From NCBI RefSeq assembly GCF_001294645.1, contig NZ_CP011868.1:4898001-4962000 (forward strand): a DNA stretch of 64,000 nt, read 5' to 3'. Under the pieces are notes generated by a model that did no database searches, was not told the origin of the DNA, and worked only from the letters and a program-made list of their open reading frames with translations. Of this stretch, positions 7,986 through 15,679 are shown piece after piece (within the stretch, counting starts at the first letter, position 1; each line of letters starts with the position of its first letter). Source of the stretch: Pseudonocardia sp. HH130629-09. GTDB lineage: Bacteria; Actinomycetota; Actinomycetes; Mycobacteriales; Pseudonocardiaceae. A program made the position numbers and the translations under genes.

Positions 7986-8837
7986 TCAGTCGTTGCTGGC
8001 GCGGTTGTGTTTGGCCAGGAGCTCGCGTCGGGCGCGGGTGCGGTAGGAGTCCCCGGACAGGGTCAGGACTTCGGCGTGGTGGACGAGGCGGTCGATCATG
8101 GCTGCGGCGACGACGTCGTCGGAGAAGGTCTCGCCCCAGCGGCCGAAGGGCAGATTGCTGGTGACCATGACGCTGCCTTGTTCATAGCGGGAAGCGATGA
8201 GCTGGAAGAACAGGTTCGCTGCGTCCTGGTCGAACGGGATGTAGCCGACCTCGTCGATGATGATCAGTTTGTAGCGGCGGATCTTCTTCAGCTCGGCCTC
8301 GAGCCGGCCGCTCTGGTGCGCGGCGGCGAGTCTGGTGATCCAGTTGCTGGCGGTGTCGAACAGGACCGAGTAGCCGGCGTGGGCGGCTTTGACGCCGAGC
8401 CCGATCGCGAGGTGGGTCTTCCCGATCCCGGGCGGGCCGAGCAGGATCACGTTCTCGCACTTGGCGACGAACGTGCTCGTGGCCAGGTGGGCCAGGATGT
8501 CGCGGCGCAGCGAGGGCAGATGGTCGAGGTTGAAGTCCTCCAAGGTCTTGACCTGGGGGAAGTGCGCGGTGCGGATCCGCATGACCGTGCCCTTGGACTC
8601 GCGGTCGGCGACCTGGCGCTGCAGCAGCGCGCCCAGATACTCCTCGTGCGACCAGTTCTCCTCACGGGCCTGGGCGGCAAGCTGTTCCCAGCTGGCCGCG
8701 ATGGTCGGGGTCTTCAGGACCCGGGTCAGGTAGGCGATCATCGCCGGCAGTCCGTCGGGGACCGCGGCCAGCACCGGACCGGCCGGCCCCGAGCTCCCAG
8801 CGGGGTCGGTGGTGATCTTCGGTGGTGTGGTTGTCAT
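7986..8837 (-). CDS. istB: IS21 helper ATPase IstB
   Basis: The 283-aa AAA+ helper carries Walker A GPPGIGKTHLA, Walker B LIIIDEVGY and a sensor motif VMVTSNLPFGRWGE. IstB assembles on DNA and directs IstA to the target. ATG at 8837 overlaps the istA stop as ATGA. The N-terminal ~60 residues are Pro/Ala-rich before the ATPase core. It appears full length and intact. Confidence 0.93.
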   Translation of the reverse strand: MTTTPPKITTDPAGSSGPAGPVLAAVPDGLPAMIAYLTRVLKTPTIAASWEQLAAQAREENWSHEEYLGALLQRQVADRESKGTVMRIRTAHFPQVKTLEDFNLDHLPSLRRDILAHLATSTFVAKCENVILLGPPGIGKTHLAIGLGVKAAHAGYSVLFDTASNWITRLAAAHQSGRLEAELKKIRRYKLIIIDEVGYIPFDQDAANLFFQLIASRYEQGSVMVTSNLPFGRWGETFSDDVVAAAMIDRLVHHAEVLTLSGDSYRTRARRELLAKHNRASND

Positions 8838-10093
8838 GAGCTGCTCGCTTCCTCGGCAGTGGAGACGAAGTCGACACCGAACAGGGCGTCGTAGTCGGGC
8901 AGTGCGCGCAGGGTCACCGGGTGGCCGTCGAGGTGACGGCGTGCTGCGGCCTGTCGGGTGTTGCGGTCGTGGGCCAGGGCGCGGCGCATCGCCGCGGCGG
9001 TGTGCTGGTGCGCCGGGTCGGTGATCACCGCGTGGCGGGCCCAGCTGCGGTCGTGACGGGCGACGACCTGGCCGGCGCAGTAGACGACGACCTCGCGCGG
9101 TGAGGCGGCGACATCGACGAACCGGCCGATCATCTGCGGATCCACGGAGTAGTCGTTGGCATCGACGCGGACGTAGTAGTCCCGTGCCAGCCGGATCCGC
9201 TGGGCCAGCCCGATCGGCGGGTCCAGCGGCGGCAGCGGAGTCATCGCCGCGTAGTCGTGGGCGAGCACGTCCACCGGGCGGCCGCCGATCGCTCGGACGG
9301 TGCGGGTGTTGGCCCGGGCCAGCCAGTCGTCGATCTGGTGGTTGAAGTCGGCTGGGGAGGCGAAGCGACGTCCGGGCAGGAACGAGGTCTCGAAGTAGCC
9401 GTTGTTGCGTTCGACCAGCCCCTTGAACTCCGGATCCCGCGGTGGGGCAAGCCGGATCCGGGTGGCCAGAGTGCCGGCGAACGCAGCGGCCGGTGCCGAG
9501 ACCCGCCCGGTCCCGCCGATCGCAGACTCCCGGTCCCAGACCAGCGTGCGGGTCACCCGCCCGACGTCGCTGATCAGCTGCCACATCCCGGACAGGATGT
9601 CCCCGGCCTGGCGCGAGGGGATCATCGTCGCGGACAAGAACCGCGAGTAGCCCAGCGTCATCACCAGCACCGGTAGGACCCGTTCCTGGCCTGGGCCGAC
9701 GGGGATCGTGGTCTCGGGGAACCACAGGTCGCACTGGGTGATCTCGCCCGGTGCGTAGGCGACCCGGTCGACCGGGTCGATCCCGACATACTCGGGGCGG
9801 ATCTGGCGGATCCGGTCCTTGAGCACGGTCAGCGAGTGCTCCCACCCGATCCGCTCTGCGATCACCGTGGCCGGCATGCGTGGGAACTGCGCCAGCAATG
9901 CCCGCACCTGCGGCTCGACCGCATCCGCCAGCGATCCCCGCGGGCCCCGTTCCCGCTTCGGCGGGCCCGGCGCCCGCAACGCGGAGCGCACCGTGTTGCG
10001 GGCCACCCCCAGCCGGCGGGCGATCTCCTTGATCGGGACACCCTCGGCCCGATGCAGACGACGGATCTCGGCCCAGTCCTCCACCGACAACAC
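8834..10093 (-). CDS. istA: IS21 transposase IstA
   Basis: The 419-aa transposase begins with a helix-turn-helix (VPIKEIARRLGVARNTVRSA). The DDE catalytic core has D in ITQCDLWFPE, D in LVWDRESA and E in GLVERNNGYFE. The C-terminal beta-barrel region (YYVRVDANDYSVDP) is typical of the family. ATG at 10093 lies 20 bases inside the right inverted repeat. No frameshift or truncation is seen, so the element could still be active. Confidence 0.93.
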   Translation of the reverse strand: MLSVEDWAEIRRLHRAEGVPIKEIARRLGVARNTVRSALRAPGPPKRERGPRGSLADAVEPQVRALLAQFPRMPATVIAERIGWEHSLTVLKDRIRQIRPEYVGIDPVDRVAYAPGEITQCDLWFPETTIPVGPGQERVLPVLVMTLGYSRFLSATMIPSRQAGDILSGMWQLISDVGRVTRTLVWDRESAIGGTGRVSAPAAAFAGTLATRIRLAPPRDPEFKGLVERNNGYFETSFLPGRRFASPADFNHQIDDWLARANTRTVRAIGGRPVDVLAHDYAAMTPLPPLDPPIGLAQRIRLARDYYVRVDANDYSVDPQMIGRFVDVAASPREVVVYCAGQVVARHDRSWARHAVITDPAHQHTAAAMRRALAHDRNTRQAAARRHLDGHPVTLRALPDYDALFGVDFVSTAEEASSS

Positions 10094-10145
10094 CCCCTCA
10101 GCGTCGTGCAGAGGGGGTCAATCCCAAGCCGACGCTAGGGGGTCA

Positions 10146-10619
10146 GTCTGAGCCCGTCGTCGACAACCCGATCCGCAGGACGTCGGCCGACGGTTGCCCA
10201 CGGGACCGCTGGGGACGGTTCCGTCCCGAGGTGGATGACGATCGCCGACGGTGGGCAGGACCGGAACCCGCTCTCGTCCCCGCTAGGGGGCCTACGGGCC
10301 GGTGCGGGGTCGGGCCGACCGGGCACAGCGACGCCGGACAAGAACGTGTCGGCAGACTGCGACGGTGACCTGACTGCGCAGGTCACGGGCCGATTCACGA
10401 CCTGAACGGATGGTGGCCCGACCACCGAGAAAACCACGTCGACAACCCATCGCGAAGAGACCGTGGTCGGCGTCACACAGATCGGTGATCGTCGGCATCA
10501 CCAGGTGAGTGGGTGTCGGTAACCCGGAGTTCGCCACTGTGCACCGCGATGACCTGCGACGACGCCGGATGTTCGCCCCATGGACCCCCCGGTTTGACGA
10601 CCCCGGACACCGTGCCGTA
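10146..10619. other. gene-free stretch between IS21 and the first MITE
   Basis: About 474 bases. Open frames here (for example 10135-10476 on the minus strand) run into the IS21 end, have no recognisable domain and atypical composition, so I do not call them genes. The stretch is probably decayed accessory DNA. Its right edge, ACT at 10620-10622, is the left target site of the MITE-bounded unit. Confidence 0.5.
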
Positions 10620-10622
10620 ACT

Positions 10623-10787
10623 GAGCCTTTTTCAACCTGCCGTTCCGGCAGCTCAGGGGCCTGGTTGTGTGGGTGCAGACGCCGAGCTAGCGAGCCGGTG
10701 ACCTGTGCAGCTGTGGTCAGAGCAGTTGCGCTGCAACCTTCGCGATCTCCTGACGCAGAAGCTCGCTGGTCAGGTTGAAAAAGGCTC
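10623..10787 (+). mobile_element. MITE copy 1 (165 bp)
   Basis: The terminal inverted repeats are perfect, GAGCCTTTTTCAACCTG at the left and its reverse complement at the right. Flanking triplets are ACT (10620-10622) and AGT (10788-10790), both ANT but not identical. The ANT target and GAG terminus match the ISL2 subgroup of the IS5 family as I know it. No transposase is encoded, so it would depend on a full-length relative elsewhere. On the minus strand it abuts the truncated end of the methyltransferase fragment. Confidence 0.85.
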
Positions 10788-11452
10788 AGTGGTTGCCACA
10801 TGTCTGCTCCGACAGCGGCGACTCTGGGATGAGCGCGGCTCGCACGCCGTAGTGCTGCGGCTGACAGATCCAGAGTCGCGCCCCACGCTGCAGGAAGTGC
10901 GTCGAGGGTTGAGGCGAGGTAGTAGCCGGTGCCTCCGGCGAGGTCGGCAACGAGCCCGGTCTGTCGTGGGGCGTGCTCGGCGGCGAATGCTGTGATCGTC
11001 GAGCGTAGTGCGTCGTAGTGGCCCTGGCCCAGGAACGATTCTCGGGCCGTCACCATCTCCGCGGTGTCTCCACGGTGGCGGCGTCGGCCGGACAGCAGGG
11101 TGAGGTGGCCCTGGCGGGCGATGTCGAAGGAATGAGCCTTTTTCAACCTGCCGTTCCGGCAGCTCAGGGGCCTGGTTGTGTGGGTGCAGACGCCGAGCTG
11201 GCGAGCCGGTGACCTGTGCAGCTGTGGTCAGAGCAGTTGCGCTGCAACCTTCGCGATCTCCTGACGCAGAAGCTCGCTGGTCAGGTTGAAAAAGGCTCAA
11301 TGGCCCGCCCGGCAACGGACCGTCCCGCCGTCTCGGTACAGCGCGGCGGCATGGCACAGCGGGCACCGCAGCCGTTCGAGCACGGCGTCCAGCGGGGTCG
11401 GGTATCGGGAAGTGCCGTCAGCGTGGCAGCCGACGGCCGGAGTGGTCTCCAC
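10788..11452 (-). pseudogene. RlmA-type 23S rRNA (guanine-N1)-methyltransferase, broken by MITEs
   Basis: From GTG 11452 the frame encodes the RlmA zinc finger (CPLCH, then CRAGH). It is cut after the histidine at 11299 by MITE copy 2 and resumes exactly at 11133 with SFDIARQGHLTLL, then the SAM-binding region LVADLAGGTGYYLAS. Removing the MITE and one AAT restores the continuous frame GHSFDIA. The gene then stops at 10788 after DMWQP against MITE copy 1, and the C-terminal third is absent. Intact relatives methylate N1 of a guanine in 23S rRNA helix 35. This copy cannot make a full enzyme. Confidence 0.82.
11134..11298 (+). mobile_element. MITE copy 2 (165 bp)
   Basis: Identical in length and ends to copy 1, with one A/G difference in the interior (CGAGCT[A/G]GCGAGC). 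It is flanked by a perfect 3-bp duplication, AAT at 11131-11133 and 11299-11301, which defines the element boundaries. It sits inside the rlmA-like gene between the zinc finger and the methyltransferase domain. Confidence 0.9.
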
Positions 11453-11486
11453 AGGGTCAAGTCCGCTGGCGTGGTGTGTGACGACG

Positions 11487-12817
11487 ACCGCGTGATCTTC
11501 TTGTTCGGTCAGGCGCTGAGCGCCGGGATGGTGGTGGTCGAGGTCGCCTCCTCAGCGCTGGTGGCGGTGTCGGGGATCGTGGTGACGCGGGAGCGGGCGA
11601 GGACGTCGAGGCCGAGGTAGCGGCGTCCTTCGGCCCATTCGTCGTGTTGCTCGGCCAGGACCGCGCCGACGAGGCGGATCAGGGAGTCGCGGTCGGGGAA
11701 GATCCCGACGACGTCGGTGCGGCGCCGGATCTCACGGTTCAGGCGCTCGGAGGGGTTGTTCGACCAGATCTGGCGCCACAGTTCTTTCGGGAAGCCGGTG
11801 AAGGCCAGGACGTCGGCTCGGGCGGCGTCGAGGTGCTCGGCGACCTTCGGGAGCTTGTCGGCCAAGGCGTCGAGGACCCGGTCGAACTGGGCGTGCACCG
11901 ATGCGGCGTCGGGCTGGTCATAGACCGAGTGCAGCAACGCCCGCACCCACGGCCAGGACTGCTTCGGGGTCGCAGCCATCAGGTTCGCCGCGTAGTGCGT
12001 CCTGCACCTCTGCCAGGCGGCGCCGGGCAGGGTCGCCCCGATCGCGGACACCAAGCCGGCGTGGGCGTCGCTGGTGACCAGCGCGACGCCGGTCAGACCG
12101 CGGGCGGTGAGGTCGCGGAAGAACCCCAGCCAGCCGGCGCCGTCCTCGGCGGAGCTGACCTGCAGGCCGAGGATCTCCCGGTGTCCGTCGCCGTTGACCC
12201 CGGTGGCGAGCAGGGCGTGGACTGCCACGACCCGGCCGCCCTCGCGGACTTTGAGCACGAGCGCGTCGGCGGCGACGAAGGTGTAGGGGCCCTGGTCGAG
12301 CGGACGCGTCCGGAACTGCTCGACTTGGCCGTCGAGGTCCCGGACCATCTCTGAGACCTGCGACTTCGACAACCTCGTGATGCCCAGGGAGTCGACGAGT
12401 TTCTCCATCCGCCGCGTCGAGACCCCGAGCAGGTAGCAGGTCGCGACCACCGTGGTCAGGGCCCGCTCCGCCCGGCGACGACGCTCCAGCAACCAGTCGG
12501 GGAAGTAGGAGCCGTTGCGCAGCTTGGGGATCGCCACGTCGATCGTGCCAGCGCGGGTGTCGAAGTCGCGGTGGCGGTAGCCGTTGCGGGTGTTCGTGCG
12601 AGCCTCGGAACGCTCGCCCCAGGCCGCGCCGCACACCGAGTCGGCGTCGGCGGACATCAGGGTGTTGATGAACGTGGTCAACATGTGGCACAGCAGATCC
12701 GGGCTCGCCTGGGACAGCTGCTCGTGCAGGAACTCGGTGGGGTCGATACTGGAGGGTGCGGTCATCGCGTGATCCATCTTCTGTGGGCTGTGAGAGGCGT
12801 TCAGAAGATCACGCGGT
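11487..12817 (-). mobile_element. IS256-family insertion sequence (about 1.33 kb)
   Basis: The inverted repeats ACCGCGTGATCTTCT at 11487-11501 and its complement at 12803-12817 enclose one intact transposase gene. The usual 8-9 bp target duplication is missing (TGACGACG on the left, GGCCGCCC on the right). One flank has therefore probably been exchanged since insertion. The left end lies only 35 bases upstream of the rlmA-like start. Confidence 0.85.
11509..12777 (-). CDS. IS256-family (mutator-type) transposase
   Basis: The 422-aa transposase has catalytic D in FVAADALVLKV, D in ALVTSDAHAGL and E in NNPSERLNREIRRRT, the mutator-superfamily signature region. CRTHYAANLM is the C/H motif between the second D and the E. 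Length and motifs are typical and the frame is intact. The start ATG at 12777 lies 26 bases inside the right inverted repeat. Confidence 0.93.
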   Translation of the reverse strand: MDHAMTAPSSIDPTEFLHEQLSQASPDLLCHMLTTFINTLMSADADSVCGAAWGERSEARTNTRNGYRHRDFDTRAGTIDVAIPKLRNGSYFPDWLLERRRRAERALTTVVATCYLLGVSTRRMEKLVDSLGITRLSKSQVSEMVRDLDGQVEQFRTRPLDQGPYTFVAADALVLKVREGGRVVAVHALLATGVNGDGHREILGLQVSSAEDGAGWLGFFRDLTARGLTGVALVTSDAHAGLVSAIGATLPGAAWQRCRTHYAANLMAATPKQSWPWVRALLHSVYDQPDAASVHAQFDRVLDALADKLPKVAEHLDAARADVLAFTGFPKELWRQIWSNNPSERLNREIRRRTDVVGIFPDRDSLIRLVGAVLAEQHDEWAEGRRYLGLDVLARSRVTTIPDTATSAEEATSTTTIPALSA

Positions 12818-12952
12818 GGCCGCCCTACAGCTCGACCAGCTCGTCACCGGGCCGGTCGCACACCACCTTGGTGGACGCCACTCGGAGTGCACCGCCTCAG
12901 GCGGTACGGGGGCGCTTCGCGAGCGGGAGCCACATGCCCCTGACCGTACCCG
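12818..12952. other. short residual flank between IS256 and MITE copy 3
   Basis: 135 bases. On the minus strand a short frame ends STKVVCDRPGDELVEL before the IS256 end, but there is no gene of credible length. I see only the small hairpin CACCTTGGTG and nothing else of note. It is probably the remains of the DNA carried inside the composite unit. Confidence 0.4.
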
Positions 12953-13054
12953 ATTGAGCCCTTTTCAACCTGCCGTTCCGGCAGCTCAGGGGCCTGGTTG
13001 TGTGGGGGCAGACGCCGAGCTAGCGAGCCGGTGACCTGTGCAGCTGTGGTCAGA

Positions 13055-14792
13055 CCCGAATCCGCGAGTAGCGCTGGTGTCCGGACTGGGGAGATGGCGA
13101 TAGGTGCCCGCTGACCTGCGATGATCGTGTTTGCGACGACACGACATTGCGGGTTGAGAGGACACCTATCAGGTGCGAACAGTACGCAAGCGACGCCCGC
13201 GGTGTGCGCGGGTGCGTCTCGGCGCGCCGGACGCGGCGCTGACCAGGTTCTCCGGGCTGGCCGCGGTGACCGAACTGATCGACCGGCTCGGGATCATCGA
13301 CAAGCTCGACGCCGCGGTCGGGCCCATCAAGGACCGCGACCGCGGGTGCAGCGCCGGGCAGATGCTGGTCGGCATGTCGGCGGCGCAGCTGTGCGGGGAG
13401 GACTTCCTGGTCGGGCTGGACCGGCACCGCGCCGACACCGCCGGGCAGGCACTCACGCCGGTGCCGGGGTTGGCGTCCACGACCGCCGCCGGGCTCGCGC
13501 GCAAGTTCATCGAGGGGCAGTGGGCGGCGGTGGAGACCGGGCTCGGTGACGTGCACACCACCGCGCTGGACCTGCTCGCCCAGGTCGACCCGGACCGGGC
13601 CGAGCAGCTGACGGCGGACGTGACGATCGATCTGGACACCACCGATGTCGAGGTTTACGGCCGGCTCAAGCAGGGCGTGGCGTTCAACCACCAAGGCCAG
13701 CGGGTCGCCCGCCCGCACGTCGCGACCTGGGCCGACACCGCGGTGGTGCTGGCCGCTGACCTCGGTTCGGGCCGGGATGACCCCCGCGCCACCAGCGCCG
13801 AGCTGTTCTACCGGGCGCTGGCCGCGCTCCCCGCGCAGGCGCGGGCGGGGCGAGTCCGCGTGCGTGCGGACGCGGGCTACTTCGCCGGGCAGCTCGCCCG
13901 CGCAGCCCTGTTCGTCGGCGTGGAGTTCGCCATCGGCGCCCGACGCATCGCGCCGCTGTGGCGCATCCTCGACGGCGTCGCGGCCGACGGGTGGACCGAC
14001 GCGATCGACATGACCGGCGCGCAGGTCGCGGTGGCCGACTATTGCCCGAACTGGTGGCCCGCAGCGACCCAGCTGCTGATCCGTCGGGTCCGGCTCGACC
14101 TGGACCACGGCCAGGTCTCCGGTGACCCGCGAGCGCGGCGCCGACGCACCCTGCACCCCGCCCAGCGGGCGCTCCCGCTCGACGACCTCGCTACGGTGGC
14201 CAAGGTCGACGGGGTGTTCGCCTACTCGTTCATCGTGACCAACCTCGACGTCTCCACACCTGCCGCAGCCGCGCAGGCCGAGTACTGGTACCGCCACCGC
14301 ACGAAGGTGGAGAACCTGTTCCGCGACACCAAGCACGGCGCCGCGCTGCGCCACCTCCCCTCCGGACACCTCGCGGTGAACCGAGCCTGGATGTGGGGCG
14401 CACTCCTGGCCGCCACCACCAGCGGGTGGCTGCACCACCTCACCGCCCGCACCCGCGACGGGCGCCTGGTCGGGCACGGCGTCCGCGGCGGCCAGGCCAT
14501 GATCGCCACCCTGCGCCGGCGGCTGATCACCATCCCCGCCCGCCTCGTGCGCCACGCCCGCGGCCTCACCCTGCGCCTACCACCCGGCGAGCACCTACTC
14601 GCCGAGGTCCTCGCCCGCGTCCGCGCCCTGCCCGCTCCGTCCTGACCCGGCCGCACCGGCCCCGACCAGCACAGGAACCCGCCACCCGAGGCGACACTCG
14701 GGCCGCCCGCTTGCCCACCACCCAACTCCCGACCCAAGCAACATCAACTTTGGCCGACCAAGATCAGCTCATAGCCTACTCGCGGATTCGGG
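13055..14792 (+). mobile_element. IS1380-family insertion sequence nested in the MITE (1738 bp)
   Basis: The perfect 17-bp terminal inverted repeats begin CCCGAATCCGCGAGTAG at 13055-13071, with the complement at 14776-14792. The 5-bp target duplication TCAGA is at 13050-13054 and 14793-14797. One intact transposase fills the interior. Perfect ends and perfect duplication indicate a recent insertion. Confidence 0.93.
13173..14645 (+). CDS. IS1380-family transposase
   Basis: The 490-aa transposase has the family features: N-terminal LTRFSGLAAVTELIDRLGI, the first catalytic D in TIDLDTTDVEVYG, a second D in VRADAGYF, and the late YWYRHRTKVENLFRDTKHG region with the catalytic E and the Y-x2-R-x3-E-N signature. 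GTG 13173 follows GAGAGGACACC. The frame is uninterrupted and of normal length, so the element is potentially active. Confidence 0.92.
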   Translation: MRTVRKRRPRCARVRLGAPDAALTRFSGLAAVTELIDRLGIIDKLDAAVGPIKDRDRGCSAGQMLVGMSAAQLCGEDFLVGLDRHRADTAGQALTPVPGLASTTAAGLARKFIEGQWAAVETGLGDVHTTALDLLAQVDPDRAEQLTADVTIDLDTTDVEVYGRLKQGVAFNHQGQRVARPHVATWADTAVVLAADLGSGRDDPRATSAELFYRALAALPAQARAGRVRVRADAGYFAGQLARAALFVGVEFAIGARRIAPLWRILDGVAADGWTDAIDMTGAQVAVADYCPNWWPAATQLLIRRVRLDLDHGQVSGDPRARRRRTLHPAQRALPLDDLATVAKVDGVFAYSFIVTNLDVSTPAAAAQAEYWYRHRTKVENLFRDTKHGAALRHLPSGHLAVNRAWMWGALLAATTSGWLHHLTARTRDGRLVGHGVRGGQAMIATLRRRLITIPARLVRHARGLTLRLPPGEHLLAEVLARVRALPAPS

Positions 14793-14866
14793 TCAGAGCA
14801 GTTGCGCTGCAACCTTCGCGATCTCCTGACGCAGAAGCTCGCTGGTCAGGTTGAAAAAGGCTCACT

Positions 14867-14996
14867 GGCGGGACTGCTTAGGGAACACAGCTTCTCCGAA
14901 CTCGGACGCATGCGTATCTCCGCTCCGGCCCCGGGCAAGCCGCACGCGGGCTACCTCCTCGCCCGGCACGGCGTCGACTCGCCCGAGCCCGCGTAG
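14867..14996 (+). pseudogene. 3' fragment of an unidentified gene
   Basis: Directly after the right ACT of the composite unit an open frame reads about 43 residues, LAGLLREHSFSELGRM through LLARHGVDSPEPA, to TAG at 14996. It has no start of its own outside the MITE. It may be the tail of a gene cut by the composite insertion, but in the DNA left of the unit the joined frame meets a TAA immediately. I do not recognise a family. Confidence 0.35.
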
Positions 14997-15033
14997 TCCT
15001 GCCGGGGCTCCTCTGATCAACGACGATGAAGCG

Positions 15034-15679
15034 GTGATCGTGGCAGTCGAGGCCCAGCGCCGCGGGCAAGAGCACCTGGTGCGCCCGCCAGCGCTGGCCG
15101 ACGATTCCCGAGTACACGCCGACCGGCGACGAGCCGGACGGCTCGGATCCGTCGGAGCAGGCCGACTACTGGGTCCGGATCAACAGCGAGCGATGGGGGC
15201 AAGCCGTCGCGCTGGAGCAGGACAACGACGTCGTGCTGTGCGACAGCGACCCACTGAAACTCCACTACTCATGGTGCCTGGCCCGCATCGGCGCCGCGCC
15301 CTGGTCGCGGTTCGAGCACGAACTGCACGGAGTACGCACCGCATTCGCAACGGGACGACTCGGAATGGCCGATCTGGTGCTCATCTCGATTCCTCCGCTG
15401 GAGGTGTTGCGACAGCAGAAGGACGGCGACCCGACCCGACGCCGACGGACGTTCGACCTCCACGCACGGCTCGCCGGACCACTACGCGAGTGGTACTCGG
15501 CCCTCGCCGAGGTCGACCCCGACCGCGTCGTGTGGTCGTTCCCGGCCACCGGCGTCCCAACCTCGGTCAGCGCCCGCGCACGACGAAGCGACACCGACGT
15601 ACTGGACCGCCTGCTCACGAACCTGCCGACCGTCGGTCACCGGACCCGGGCTCCACGGCCCGGCACAACCTCGACATAG
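15034..15679 (+). pseudogene. P-loop NTPase/kinase-like gene with a frameshift in the Walker A motif
   Basis: GTG 15034 opens with V-I-V-A-V-E. At about 15052 the frame must shift to read PSAAGKSTW, then continuous protein QRWPTIPEYTPTGDEPDG, YWVRINSERWGQAVAL, VVLCDSDPLKLHYSW and LVLISIPPLEVLRQQKDGD to TGA 15679. Two missing bases would restore E-G-P-S-A-A-G-K-S-T, a proper Walker A motif. The whole would be about 215 aa, a small nucleotide- or sugar-kinase-like P-loop protein of unknown substrate. As it stands the protein cannot be made in one frame. Its end overlaps the integrase end tail-to-tail by 43 bases. Confidence 0.6.

Larger units (their letters stand above)
7935..10145 (-). mobile_element. 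IS21-family insertion sequence (about 2.2 kb)
   Basis: The element has the istA-istB pair with the typical 4-base overlap. Its imperfect terminal inverted repeats are at 7935-7967 and 10113-10145 (28 of 33 positions match). Both start TGACCCC and contain a second TGACCCC about 25 bases in, as expected for the multiple binding sites of IS21 ends. I find no clear 4-8 bp target duplication next to the ends (GGGAG on the left, GTCTG on the right), so a flank may have been rearranged. Both genes look intact. Confidence 0.9.
10623..14863. mobile_element. putative MITE-bounded composite mobile unit (4.24 kb)
   Basis: Three direct MITE copies (10623, 11134, 12956) enclose a broken rRNA methyltransferase gene, an IS256 element and a nested IS1380 element. 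Every MITE edge shows an ANT triplet. The middle copy has a perfect AAT/AAT duplication. The outer left edge of copy 1 and outer right edge of copy 3 are both ACT (10620-10622, 14864-14866), while their inner edges are AGT and ATT. This is what transposition of the whole segment by its outer ends would leave, copies 1 and 3 having earlier inserted at AGT and ATT. Recombination between copies is the alternative. Confidence 0.5.
12956..14863 (+). mobile_element. MITE copy 3, split by IS1380
   Basis: The left part is 12956-13054 and the right part 14798-14863; with the duplicated TCAGA counted once they add up to 165 bp, the same as the other copies. The left terminus carries one T-to-C change (GAGCCCTTTTC). 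Flanking triplets are ATT (12953-12955) and ACT (14864-14866). The interruption shows the MITE was in place before IS1380 arrived. Confidence 0.85.

Noticed and set aside
10135..10476. Minus-strand ORF of 113 codons near the IS21 right end
   Set aside because: It has no ribosome site, no recognisable fold, and runs into the IS end.
10292..11146. Minus-strand ORF starting inside MITE copy 2 and reading through rlmA and MITE copy 1
   Set aside because: It only strings MITE sequence to a gene fragment; the real rlmA start is upstream at 11452 and the C-terminus is missing.
12956..14866. CRISPR-like array from the repeated 165-bp units
   Set aside because: The repeats are long, have terminal inverted repeats and target duplications, and are unevenly spaced with genes between; they are MITEs.
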